From: CAYUJH01 sp964394585
GTDB lineage: Bacteria > Bacteroidota > Bacteroidia > Cytophagales > Flammeovirgaceae
DNA: 21,740 nucleotides
NCBI GenBank assembly: GCA_964394585.1
Contig: CAYMYI010000068.1
Coordinates: 1 to 21,740 of the forward strand
Direction of reading: 5' to 3'
Shown here: one piece after another, positions 7,399 through 15,572 of the stretch
Position numbering within the stretch: position 1 is the stretch's first letter
How the letters are laid out: every line of letters starts with the position of its first letter
Position numbers and translations under genes: made by a program
Notes under the pieces: generated by a model
The model's database searches: none
Seen by the model: the letters and a program-made list of their open reading frames with translations, nothing else
Told to the model about the DNA's origin: nothing

Positions 7399-9285
7399 AT
7401 GCTACTACGTGCGTCTTTCATACGTTTTTTTCTCTTTTTTTTTCTGAGTGGATGGAGCTACGCCGTTCACGCTCAACTCGAATTAGTGCCATTGCCCACC
7501 ACTACACAGCAGCATACCCAACTGCCAATCATTAGCCCACTCGGGCAAGATTCTACCGGGAAACTGCTTTCCCTTCCGTTTTTCGAAGACTTTAGCGATT
7601 ACGGCATGCGCTACCTACCCGACACGTTACGCTGGGCAAGTAGCACAGGCATTGTAGTGAACAATACTTTAGCGGTTACCCCACCTTCTGTAGGCGTTGC
7701 CTCCTTTGATGGCAGCGATGCAAACGGCATTCCCTATAGCAGTGCCGACCCCAATTTGGCAGGGGAAGCCGATTTACTTGTTTCCCAATTCTTTAACCTT
7801 GCCTCATACGATACCGGGCAGGTGTACCTCAGCTTTTATTGGCAAGCCGAAGGCAGGGGAGAAGTCCCCGATGCTGCCGATTCGCTCGTATTACAAATGC
7901 GCACCCGAAATGGGGGATGGTTCAATGCGTGGTCGGTAGGAGGGGGCAGCCCCACACAGCCATTTGCAAAAACTACGATAGTGATTCGCGATACCACCTA
8001 CTTGCACGAAAACTTTCAATTTCGTTTCCTAAACAAAGGGAAGCTTTCAGGAGCGTTTGATACCTGGCATGTAGATTATATTCACTTTTACGATAGCCTT
8101 GCCGATAACCCCAACCTTCGGTTCGATGTTGCCCTGAGCGAACAACCGAACTCGTTTTTACGCAACTATCACGATATGCCCCTCGAACAATTTATGGCGA
8201 ACCCACAAGCCGCCCTCACCGACACGATAGCAGCAGCTATACAACATCTTGCCGATACGTTCAATGTAATTTCGCACCGGTTTCAGCTACTCAACTTGGC
8301 AGATAACAGCGTAATTGAAGAGTGGCAAACCGGCTCGATAGGGCAAAGCACCAGCTTTAGTGGCACTAACATTATCCGCAATTTGGAAACTATGCGTTTA
8401 GTAGCACTGCCTCAGTTGGGCGCGTTGGAGAATCTTTCTGCCGACTCCCTCGTATTGGGTATGCGCTTTTTGGTAAACAGCAACGAACAAGATAGACTTA
8501 TTCCTACCTCGCGTAACGATACCTTGCTACACCGGGTAACGTTGCACAACTATTTTGCTTACGACGACGGTACCGCAGAATATGGTATTGGAATCCAGGA
8601 GCGTTTTGGCGAGCTAGCATACCGCTTTACAATTAACACTCCCGATACGCTCACAGCCATCGACTTTGGGTTTATACAACTAGGAGCGCCCCTCACCGGT
8701 GAAGCCCTCCGCATGAAAATTTGGCAACAGCTTGACACCGGCGAAGTAGAAAATATTCCTCGGTACACCCAAAGTACCGTGGTAACATATCCCCAAGAGA
8801 AAAATGGATTTATCCGCGTTGTGCTTGAACAACCACTACTGATGGAAGGTACTTTTTATATTGGCTATGAGCAGCTTACCGACCAGCGTGTTACACTAGG
8901 GTACGATTTGAATACTGTTTCGGGCGAAAACATTTTTGTGAATGTGGGCAACGGATGGGAACAAAATGTGCAATTCCCGGGTAGTTTGCTGCTCCGTCCG
9001 GTATTTGGCACTGTAGAAGCGGCAGAAGACCCGCTTTCCCTCAACGAAGCGTACTTCCCAAACTTGCAAGTATACCCGAACCCTTCGGCAGGGCGCGTAA
9101 CCCTCGAAGGCGACTTCGAAAGGTGCGACATCTACACCATGCAAGGGCAAAAAATACAATCAGTTCAGAAAAAAACATCTGAGAAGTCGGTAACGGTTGA
9201 GTTATTACCTTTGCCGCAGGGAGTGTATCTCCTCAAAATACAACGGGGAAACTATTTCACTACCCGTAAATTATTAAAATATTAG
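7399..9285 (+). CDS. Type IX secretion cargo protein with C-terminal sorting domain
   Basis: A 628-residue protein with a signal peptide (about 1-25, MLLRASFIRFFLFFFLSGW to VHA-Q) and a typical T9SS type A sorting domain at about 555-628: it opens with NLQVYPNPSAGRVTLEG, continues with IYTMQGQKI, and ends in PLPQGVYLLKI and TRKLLKY. Such proteins cross the outer membrane by the type IX machinery and are usually released or anchored at the surface after removal of this domain. The body begins with PFFEDFSDYG, a start common in large Bacteroidota secreted proteins, and contains beta-rich jelly-roll-like sequence (FDTWHVDYIHFYD near 220-235) without any catalytic motif I recognise. It is the first gene of a tight operon: the DoxX-like gene begins 24 bases after it. 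The ATG at 7399 is placed right before the signal peptide. The route is certain; the function of the body is unknown. Confidence 0.9.
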   Translation: MLLRASFIRFFLFFFLSGWSYAVHAQLELVPLPTTTQQHTQLPIISPLGQDSTGKLLSLPFFEDFSDYGMRYLPDTLRWASSTGIVVNNTLAVTPPSVGVASFDGSDANGIPYSSADPNLAGEADLLVSQFFNLASYDTGQVYLSFYWQAEGRGEVPDAADSLVLQMRTRNGGWFNAWSVGGGSPTQPFAKTTIVIRDTTYLHENFQFRFLNKGKLSGAFDTWHVDYIHFYDSLADNPNLRFDVALSEQPNSFLRNYHDMPLEQFMANPQAALTDTIAAAIQHLADTFNVISHRFQLLNLADNSVIEEWQTGSIGQSTSFSGTNIIRNLETMRLVALPQLGALENLSADSLVLGMRFLVNSNEQDRLIPTSRNDTLLHRVTLHNYFAYDDGTAEYGIGIQERFGELAYRFTINTPDTLTAIDFGFIQLGAPLTGEALRMKIWQQLDTGEVENIPRYTQSTVVTYPQEKNGFIRVVLEQPLLMEGTFYIGYEQLTDQRVTLGYDLNTVSGENIFVNVGNGWEQNVQFPGSLLLRPVFGTVEAAEDPLSLNEAYFPNLQVYPNPSAGRVTLEGDFERCDIYTMQGQKIQSVQKKTSEKSVTVELLPLPQGVYLLKIQRGNYFTTRKLLKY

Positions 9286-9309
9286 ACCTCATTAAACTAT
9301 AAATACACC

Positions 9310-9720
9310 ATGCAAATTCTTGAATTTTTAGCACCTCAAGCTTCTATTCGCATATTGTCAGCTGCTTTTTTAGCAGTACTTTTTTTACAGTCGGGTATCG
9401 ATAAAGTAATTGATTGGAAAGGGAATCTATCGTGGCTTACCGGGCATTTTGCCAGTAGCCCTCTGAAGGGGCTTGTTCCACTGATGCTCGGCGTGATTAC
9501 CGTATTTGAATTAGCTTCAGGCATTTTTTCGGGCATTGGTATGGTAACCCTCTTGCTCAATAACGATTTCACTTTCGCACTATTAGGCGCACAGCTATCG
9601 GCGCTAAGCATTCTGATGCTTTTCTTTGGGCAGCGTATCGCCAAAGATTATGCCGGCGCCGCCACGTTAGTAGGGTACTTTTTGCTTACGTTGTTTGCTA
9701 TCTTTATGTACATGGCGTAG
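9310..9720 (+). CDS. DoxX-like four-helix membrane protein
   Basis: A 136-residue protein with four hydrophobic helices (about 15-33, 53-75, 80-105 and 113-135). The first ends in FLQSGIDKVIDW, which resembles the DoxX/DoxD-like signature where the first helix is followed by a G-x-x-K element. DoxX-like proteins are small inner-membrane proteins tied in some bacteria to redox or thiol-stress functions; no enzymatic residues are visible in this copy. It lies 24 bases behind the T9SS cargo gene and 23 bases before the DUF1800 gene, so it is almost surely co-transcribed with both. The ATG at 9310 follows an A-rich stretch, as usual in this phylum. The family is likely; its role in this operon is unknown. 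Confidence 0.75.
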   Translation: MQILEFLAPQASIRILSAAFLAVLFLQSGIDKVIDWKGNLSWLTGHFASSPLKGLVPLMLGVITVFELASGIFSGIGMVTLLLNNDFTFALLGAQLSALSILMLFFGQRIAKDYAGAATLVGYFLLTLFAIFMYMA

Positions 9721-9743
9721 CCGCTTTAAACCTTTGCGGTTCA

Positions 9744-11168
9744 ATGCCATCTAAATCGCGAAACAATTATAAGATGGCTATGAAACTTACACAGCGGCAA
9801 GTACAACATTTATATGCCAGAGCAGGCTTTGGCATTAGCTACCAAGATGCCACCCGATTGGTGGGAAGCACACCTCAGGCACTCTTCCAACGTATTGTAG
9901 AAGACGCTCAATCGCAAGAGAAAGCCTCGGTAATTTCGCGCGAGGAAGTGCTTTCCAACATGGAAGCCATGCGCGGAGCCGGCGAAGAAGCTCGCAAAAA
10001 AATGCGTAAACAATCGCGAGAAAAGCTTATGGAGCTCAACATTTGGTGGCTCAACCGCATGGCAACTTCTAATGGGTTTTTACGTGAGAAACTCACCCTT
10101 TTTTGGCACGATCACTTTGCTTGCAGGCTGCCAAACCCCTACCTTACCCAACAGCAGCACAATACTTTGCGATCTTATGCGCTCACCAATTTTGGCAAGA
10201 TGCTCCACGCCATAGCGAAAGATCCTGCCATGCTGCAATTCCTCAACAATCAGCAGAACCGCAAGCAATCGCCAAACGAAAATTTCGCGCGCGAAGTGAT
10301 GGAGCTTTTCACGTTAGGGAGAGGTAATTACACCGAAACCGATATTAAAGAAGCTGCAAGGGCATTTACCGGATGGGGGTTCAATTTGCAAGGGGAATAT
10401 GTGTTTCGGCGCCGCCAGCATGATTTTGGAGAGAAAACCGTATTTGGCAAAACAGCCGCTTACAGCGGAGAAGACATCCTCGACCTACTGCTGAATGAAC
10501 GACAAACCGCTCGATTTATCACCGAAAAGCTGTTTCGGTACTTTGTGAGCGAACAACTCGACGAGGCAATCGTAAGCGATTTAGCACAGCAATTTTACCT
10601 GTCCGATTACAACATTACCCAGCTACTAGAGCGAATCTTTACGGCAGATTGGTTCTACGAAGAACGGTTCATCGGCAATAAAATTAAATCGCCGGTGGAG
10701 CTCATCGCTACGATGCAAAAGCAATTTGCCATTCGGTTCGATTCGCCCGAACCGCAAATTTTTCTCCAAAAAGTATTAGGGCAGATGTTGCTATTCCCCC
10801 CTTCGGTAGCCGGATGGCCTGAAGGTAGAGAATGGATTGATAGCTCTACACTCATGTTCAGAATGCGCCTATCCGAGTTGATTTTTAAAGGAGCTGAGCT
10901 TCAATTACAAGCAAAAGATAGCGGCGATGTTGCCGATGTGTTTCGAGGCAACCGAGAGTTTCGTAAAATGACGGCGCGGCTCAATTGGCGTGCACTCGTT
11001 AACCAATTGCCCAAAGCCGATGCACGCCAGACGCTCTCAACAATGCAAACATGGTTGTTGCAACAAGAAGCAGCACCCTTATCTCCTTCAAATGCTGGGA
11101 AATTCGAAACCATGGTGCAAGAAACAGCTCTTGCCATTACCCAACTTCCTGAGTATCAGCTCTGCTAA
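9744..11168 (+). CDS. DUF1800 family protein
   Basis: DUF1800 is recognised from HLYARAGFG at the N-terminus, KLTLFWHDHFAC, NNQQNRKQSPNENFARE, the hallmark VMELFTLGRGNYTETDIKEA with ARAFTGWGF, and the closing PSVAGWPEGREWID region. The family occurs widely in Bacteroidota, Planctomycetota and Proteobacteria, almost always next to a DUF1501 gene as here, and its activity is not established. No signal peptide or membrane helix is visible. The frame opens at ATG 9744, but in-frame ATGs at 9774 and 9780 follow an A-rich stretch and would place the protein start just ahead of the conserved HLYARAGFG, as is normal in the family; the first ten residues are therefore doubtful. It is the third gene of the operon, 35 bases before the DUF1501 start. 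Confidence 0.93.
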   Translation: MPSKSRNNYKMAMKLTQRQVQHLYARAGFGISYQDATRLVGSTPQALFQRIVEDAQSQEKASVISREEVLSNMEAMRGAGEEARKKMRKQSREKLMELNIWWLNRMATSNGFLREKLTLFWHDHFACRLPNPYLTQQQHNTLRSYALTNFGKMLHAIAKDPAMLQFLNNQQNRKQSPNENFAREVMELFTLGRGNYTETDIKEAARAFTGWGFNLQGEYVFRRRQHDFGEKTVFGKTAAYSGEDILDLLLNERQTARFITEKLFRYFVSEQLDEAIVSDLAQQFYLSDYNITQLLERIFTADWFYEERFIGNKIKSPVELIATMQKQFAIRFDSPEPQIFLQKVLGQMLLFPPSVAGWPEGREWIDSSTLMFRMRLSELIFKGAELQLQAKDSGDVADVFRGNREFRKMTARLNWRALVNQLPKADARQTLSTMQTWLLQQEAAPLSPSNAGKFETMVQETALAITQLPEYQLC

Positions 11169-11203
11169 GGGTATCTTTTTTTTAGAATCTTTTAAAATTG
11201 ATA

Positions 11204-12418
11204 ATGATGAAGAACGATAGAAGAAATTTCTTAAAACATACTGCATTAGCTTCGGCAGGGACGCTGTTTGTACCGCAGTTTTTACAGGCAATGCAATGGG
11301 ATACTTCCCTTAAAAAAGGGTATAAACGCATTGTAATGATTCAACTCTCAGGAGGGAACGATGGGCTAAACACAGTAATCCCGTACCGAAACGATGCATA
11401 TTACCAAGCTCGCCCCGTATTGGGCATTCCCAAAAACGAAGTGCTGCCCATTGCCGATGAACTCGGATTTCACCCTGCTCTTGCGCCCCTTCGCCCCTTG
11501 TACGACGAGGGAATGCTCACCGTTTTAAATGGCGTAGGATACCCTAACCCCGACCGCTCTCATTTCCGTTCGATGGATATTTGGCACACGGCGAGTGAGT
11601 CCAACGAATACCTTTCTACCGGCTGGATTGGTAGGTTTTTAGATGCCGAGTGCGAAACCTGCCAAAAGCCTTACCATGCTATCGAAGTAGACGATACGCT
11701 CAGCCTTGCCTTAAAAGGCAGTCAAGTAAATGGTATCGCCGTTACAGATCCTCGCAAACTGTACCGAAGCACGCGCGGCGGGCACCTCGATGCGCTCCAC
11801 GATTTTGCCGAACAAACACACCTGCACGAAAAAGAACACGAACTGGGCTATTTGTACAAAACATTGGTAGAAGCGCAATCTTCGGCAAGCTACATTTGGG
11901 AGCAATCGCGCATCTTTCAATCAAAAGCCGATTACCCACAAAATAGATTTGCCCAAAATCTGAAAATGATTGCCGAACTGATGGGCAGTGGTATTGACAC
12001 CCCTATTTTTTATGCATCGCTCACCGGTTTCGATACGCACGCCAACCAAAAAATGCGGCAAGCAACCTTATTAGAAACATGGGCTACCGCCTTGGCAACA
12101 TTTGCCCTCGATTTAAAAAAACAAGATTTACTGAAAGATACCCTCGTGGTTACGTTTTCAGAATTTGGCAGACGAGTGCAAGAAAATGCGAGCCGAGGCA
12201 CTGACCACGGCACAGCTAATGTAGTATTTGTAGTAGGGGATAAACTTAAAAAAGCAGGGTTTTTCAATCCTTTACCCAGTCTTACCAATTTAGACAATGG
12301 CGATTTAAAGTATCAACTCGATTTTCGAAGGCTATATGCCACAATGCTAAGCAAATGGCTTAAAGCGGATGACGCACAAATTCTAGGGCAACACTTTCAA
12401 CCGCTCAACTTTGTGTGA
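11204..12418 (+). CDS. DUF1501 family protein with twin-arginine signal
   Basis: DUF1501 is shown by the N-terminal IVMIQLSGGNDGLNTVIPY, by LPIADELGFHPALAPLRPLY, by the SHFRSMDIWHTAS block, and near the end by SEFGRRVQENASRGTDHGTA, whose His/Asp pattern recalls the alkaline phosphatase/sulfatase fold to which DUF1501 is thought to be related. The start reads DRRNFLKHTALASAGTLFV, a twin-arginine type signal, so the folded protein is probably exported by Tat. The frame can be opened at a TTG at 11198, but the ATGs at 11204 and 11207 are better and place the RR motif at the expected distance; I use 11204. It is the last gene of the operon and is paired with DUF1800 as in many genomes. No real enzymatic activity is established for the family. 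The gene downstream is convergent. Confidence 0.92.
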   Translation: MMKNDRRNFLKHTALASAGTLFVPQFLQAMQWDTSLKKGYKRIVMIQLSGGNDGLNTVIPYRNDAYYQARPVLGIPKNEVLPIADELGFHPALAPLRPLYDEGMLTVLNGVGYPNPDRSHFRSMDIWHTASESNEYLSTGWIGRFLDAECETCQKPYHAIEVDDTLSLALKGSQVNGIAVTDPRKLYRSTRGGHLDALHDFAEQTHLHEKEHELGYLYKTLVEAQSSASYIWEQSRIFQSKADYPQNRFAQNLKMIAELMGSGIDTPIFYASLTGFDTHANQKMRQATLLETWATALATFALDLKKQDLLKDTLVVTFSEFGRRVQENASRGTDHGTANVVFVVGDKLKKAGFFNPLPSLTNLDNGDLKYQLDFRRLYATMLSKWLKADDAQILGQHFQPLNFV

Positions 12419-12465
12419 TTGAGTTCAGATGGGCATCCAAACCGATTGGCTCAATTAAAAAACTG

Positions 12466-13434
12466 CTAATCCTTTTGCAATTTTTGTTTAACTTCTGCGA
12501 TGAGGTCGCCTACGTTTACGGCGGTAATCGCTTGCAACTGCTGCAGCAACTTCTCTAAAAAACGTTGGTATTCGGTAGATTTTGGAGCAAATGGGCGGTG
12601 TTCTACTTGCTGTAAAAGCTTTTCAAACTGATGGATGAAAGCGTAAGATTCTTCGGTGATAGCTGCTTGTATGAACTTTTCCCAAACGTATTCCACTGCG
12701 TGGTCAGTTGGGTGAAGCATGTCGGGTTTGTAAAACCGATAGTCGCGCAGGTCGTCGAGCAGCAGCTCGTAGGCAGGAAAGTATTCGATGGATTTGTGCT
12801 GGCTAACCAGATGATGGCAGGCAAGCCGCAAGGTAGCTTTGCTTACAGTGTTTCCTTCAAAAGTATCTTTTAAGTGGCGCACAGGGCTTACCGTAAGCAG
12901 CATTCGGATGCTATTGGGCAACGTTTTGCGAAGATCCGATACCGCACGCACCACTTCTTCAACCGATAGCAATCGTTTTTGAAACTCCTTGTTTGGCACT
13001 TTGTGGCAATTGGCAACCAATGCGTTGTTGGGGCGCCACTCGTATACCCAAGCAGTACCCAAAGTGAGGAGTAGCCCTTCAGTTTTTTGTAAAAATGAAT
13101 GAGTGTTCTCCCAGCGTTGCGCAACCAAACGCTCCAGTTCCGGACGCGAGGGGGCATGAACTTCTGAGTGAAGCTGAAAGTGTCGCCAAACTCCTCCACT
13201 TTGCAGATACAAGGCGGCATCGGGGAGCTGCCGTTGCCAACATTGGCGTAAATTTTCGCACAAAGAAATGGGGTTGAATATCACCCCGAAGGGGTTGTTA
13301 AGTACTGAAAAACGATACCGAGCCAACTTTTGCCCCATGTGTTCGGCAAAGCAAGAACCCGCTGAAAGCAAGGGGGTTTGCAAGGAAAACCGATGCGATA
13401 GCGGTGAGGGGATAAGTTCAGTTCTAAAATGCAT
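12466..13434 (-). CDS. GSCFA domain protein
   Basis: The 322-residue protein belongs to the GSCFA family (PF08885), named for the motif seen here at residues 26-30 in SAGSCFAEHMGQKL. Other family blocks are NNPFGVIFNP (46-55), LTLGTAWVY (123-131), LLTVSPVRHLKD (179-190), and PDMLHP (237-242) with Asp238 and His241. GSCFA resembles SGNH/GDSL-type esterases: Ser27 of the GS block and the late Asp/His pair would be the catalytic set, which is inference. No signal peptide is present, so it is probably cytoplasmic. Its ATG overlaps the stop of the upstream GHL10-like gene by one base (TAATG), so both are translated from one message, probably coupled. The substrate is unknown; acyl or acetyl groups on sugars would fit the partner. 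No good terminator follows. Confidence 0.9.
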   Translation of the reverse strand: MHFRTELIPSPLSHRFSLQTPLLSAGSCFAEHMGQKLARYRFSVLNNPFGVIFNPISLCENLRQCWQRQLPDAALYLQSGGVWRHFQLHSEVHAPSRPELERLVAQRWENTHSFLQKTEGLLLTLGTAWVYEWRPNNALVANCHKVPNKEFQKRLLSVEEVVRAVSDLRKTLPNSIRMLLTVSPVRHLKDTFEGNTVSKATLRLACHHLVSQHKSIEYFPAYELLLDDLRDYRFYKPDMLHPTDHAVEYVWEKFIQAAITEESYAFIHQFEKLLQQVEHRPFAPKSTEYQRFLEKLLQQLQAITAVNVGDLIAEVKQKLQKD

Positions 13435-15083
13435 TAAGGACGTTTGTTGGCAAGTTCGGTGGGTATAATCGAGATAAAAGAGCGCATCCGCTGAATGAAA
13501 TAATCGGATAGCTCGGCGGTAGTTTCCCTACTTACGGGTAGTGCCCACGCAACTGGTTGGGGCAGTACTTCAACGGCTTCAACGGGAAGGCTCTCGTTTT
13601 GTAGCCGATCGAGCGAGGTGAGGAAGTAGCGGTATAAATCGTTATGCTCAATCTGATTATCGAGGTACTCTCCTTTGTAAGCAGGCAAAATAGCGAGAAT
13701 CCGTGCGGGGTTCTCTAAGTTCACTTTTTCATCTTTCCGAAATCGGTATAAAATGCACGTGCGGGGTTGTTCGTCATCGGCAGCGGGTGCGGGTTGCTCC
13801 CATACAATTTTGTTGCCTTCGAAGTTAGGATACCACCGAGCATGTTTGGGTGGGTTTGGGGGGATGGAGTCTTTCCACGCCATTACCGGCACTAAAGCTG
13901 GGAAATTATAGAAACCTACTTTGAGGGAATCGCGTGCCCCTCCTCGGTTTTTGAGCAAAGTATTCGAGCTAAAAAATACGCTGCCCTGTACATTGCGCAA
14001 CAAACGGAGTGAGCGTACTTGGTTGGGAAGTTCTTTAGGCGAGAACCATGCTTTTGTATCGCGTTCCGAAGAAAAAAGGCGGTATACAGCATGCCCTACG
14101 TACACGTGCCGGTCGAATGCGTTGCGGTCCCACCAGTTTACCAGCGGGGCAAACGGGGTTTGAAAATGGCGAGTACTTTGGTAGCATTGGGGCGCCACGT
14201 AATCAATCCATCCGTTCTTAAGCCACAGGCGTACATCGGCATAAAGGTGGTCGTACGAGGTATAGCCCGAACGAGTTGGCGAGCCCATAGGGTCTTCCCG
14301 TTGGTTGCGCCATACACCGAATGGGCTTACCCCAAACTTGATGCGAGGGGCGTATTGGGCAATCATCAGGTGTACCTCTTGGATAAACCGATTGATATTA
14401 TCGCGTCGCCAATCGGCAATTTTTTGAAATCCGCGCCGGTTTCGGTAAAATGTCTGCTGATCACCTAAAGGCTGTTCTAAATCAGGATAAGGATAGAAGT
14501 AATCGTCGAAGTGTAACCCGTCGATGTCGTATCTGGTTACGATATCTTTCATTACGCTTACTAAATACGTGCGTACCTCTGATATACCCGGATTAAACAT
14601 GCGATAATTGCCGTAGGTAAGAAACCACTCGGGCTTGTAGTTCGCCATTTTTTGGTTTCCTCCACTTCCGTAGCGAAAGCTTACACGGAAAGGGTTTGCC
14701 CATGCATGAAATTCCAAATGCCGTTTGTGGGTTTCTCGTACCATAAATTCGAGAGGGTCGTAGTAGGGTTCAGGGGCTTTGCCTGCTTCGCCTGTCAACC
14801 ATTTTGACCAAGGTTCGTAACTACTTTCATAGAAAGCATCGCCGGCAGGGCGGATTTGCACAATCACAGCATTAATACCCATACTGCGGTGTTGGTCGAG
14901 TAATTCAATAAATTCGCGTTGTTGCTCTTCGGAAGAAAGTCCACTGCGCGAAGGCCAATCAATATTGTTCACCGTGGCAATCCATACGGCGCGGAACTCT
15001 CGCTTTGGAGGGGCTAATTGCCCCCAAGCAGAAAAATACATACAACAAAACACTAGTAAAAACGAGTACAAATAGCGCGGCAT
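13434..15083 (-). CDS. Glycosyl hydrolase-like 10 (GHL10/YngK-type) exported protein
   Basis: The sequence after the signal peptide, REFRAVWIATVNNIDWP, with LLDQHRSMGINAVIVQIRPAGDAFY, EFHAWANPFRV and DIDGLHFDDYFYPYP, matches the GHL10/DUF187 family of (beta/alpha)8 barrels (PF02638), members of which are linked to cell-wall or polysaccharide cleavage. The acidic pairs in GLHFDDYF are likely active-site residues. A C-terminal part of about 100-130 residues looks like a fibronectin-III-type extension. The longest frame begins at 15155, but the added 24 residues are basic and unlike an export signal. The ATG at 15083 (MPRYLYSFLLVFCCMYFSAWG) starts a good signal peptide and is used here, giving 549 residues. 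It is followed by the GSCFA gene with a one-base overlap. The exact substrate is not known; a wall-associated or extracellular glycan is likely. Confidence 0.88.
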   Translation of the reverse strand: MPRYLYSFLLVFCCMYFSAWGQLAPPKREFRAVWIATVNNIDWPSRSGLSSEEQQREFIELLDQHRSMGINAVIVQIRPAGDAFYESSYEPWSKWLTGEAGKAPEPYYDPLEFMVRETHKRHLEFHAWANPFRVSFRYGSGGNQKMANYKPEWFLTYGNYRMFNPGISEVRTYLVSVMKDIVTRYDIDGLHFDDYFYPYPDLEQPLGDQQTFYRNRRGFQKIADWRRDNINRFIQEVHLMIAQYAPRIKFGVSPFGVWRNQREDPMGSPTRSGYTSYDHLYADVRLWLKNGWIDYVAPQCYQSTRHFQTPFAPLVNWWDRNAFDRHVYVGHAVYRLFSSERDTKAWFSPKELPNQVRSLRLLRNVQGSVFFSSNTLLKNRGGARDSLKVGFYNFPALVPVMAWKDSIPPNPPKHARWYPNFEGNKIVWEQPAPAADDEQPRTCILYRFRKDEKVNLENPARILAILPAYKGEYLDNQIEHNDLYRYFLTSLDRLQNESLPVEAVEVLPQPVAWALPVSRETTAELSDYFIQRMRSFISIIPTELANKRP

Positions 15084-15121
15084 AGGATAGAATGGTTTAA
15101 AGTTGTTAGCTTTAAAGTTAC

Positions 15122-15139
15122 AGAACCTTTTAAGGTTCT
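15122..15139. promoter_or_regulatory. 18-base near-perfect palindrome in the divergent spacer
   Basis: AGAACCTT (15122-15129) and AAGGTTCT (15132-15139) are exact inverted copies separated by TT. It lies 39 bases upstream of the GHL10-like ATG. On the minus strand a 7-of-8 match to TAnnTTTG (TAACTTTA at 15113-15120) sits directly after it, so the palindrome would lie between the -7 and -33 positions. This geometry suits a repressor or activator site. A small hairpin with no T run is the other option. Confidence 0.4.
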
Positions 15140-15240
15140 TACGTATGAGTTGCATAATTTTCGTGCCTTACTTGAATGAAAGCACTTTGATGTTCAGTTA
15201 TAAATTTCCCTTCTGTATTAACCTTTGCCCATACTACGCT

Positions 15241-15471
15241 ATGTTTTTACTAGACGATATTTTCTTAGCGCCCCTGAAAGGCATTGTAGGCGTTGCAAAA
15301 ATTTTGCATAAACAAGCCTATGAACAACTTTACGATCCCGGTAAAATCAGGGAAGAACTCATGGCACTACAGCTACAATTCGAACTCGACGAGATTGACG
15401 AGGAAGAATACAACCGACGCGAAAAAGATTTGTTAGAGCGTTTGGAAGAAAGCCAACGGGAACAGAGCTAG
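15241..15471 (+). CDS. Stand-alone GvpG-like protein
   Basis: Seventy-six residues from the ATG at 15241 match the gas vesicle protein G family (PF05120) along the whole length: MFLLDDIFLAPLKGIVGVAK, then an acidic helical tail with EQLYDPGKIREELMALQ, the segment ELDEIDEEEYNRRE, and LLERLEES. In organisms that make gas vesicles GvpG acts in assembly and is encoded among the gvp genes. No gvpA, gvpN, gvpF/L or other gas vesicle gene exists in this 21.7 kb window. The frame stays open upstream to 15103, but the extra residues look non-family and the homology begins exactly at 15241, so that start is chosen. The gene lies alone between a divergent and a co-directional neighbour. It may be a remnant or have been recruited for another membrane or coiled-coil role. 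Confidence 0.85.
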   Translation: MFLLDDIFLAPLKGIVGVAKILHKQAYEQLYDPGKIREELMALQLQFELDEIDEEEYNRREKDLLERLEESQREQS

Positions 15472-15572
15472 TTTGGAATGATAAATGACGAGCATACCTC
15501 AACATATCGGTATTCGCAACAAAGTTTAAAACCCATTCTTTTAACCACTACCATTCAATTTTTCTACATGTG

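Noticed and set aside
12418..12455. Hairpin ATTGAG/CTCAAT as a bidirectional terminator between DUF1501 and GSCFA genes
   Set aside because: Only six base pairs around a 26-base loop and no T run in either direction; too weak to call.
15084..15155. Upstream 24-codon extension of the GHL10-like gene
   Set aside because: The added residues are basic and non-hydrophobic, and they would bury the signal peptide that begins at 15083. The region also contains the palindrome and a promoter-like element.
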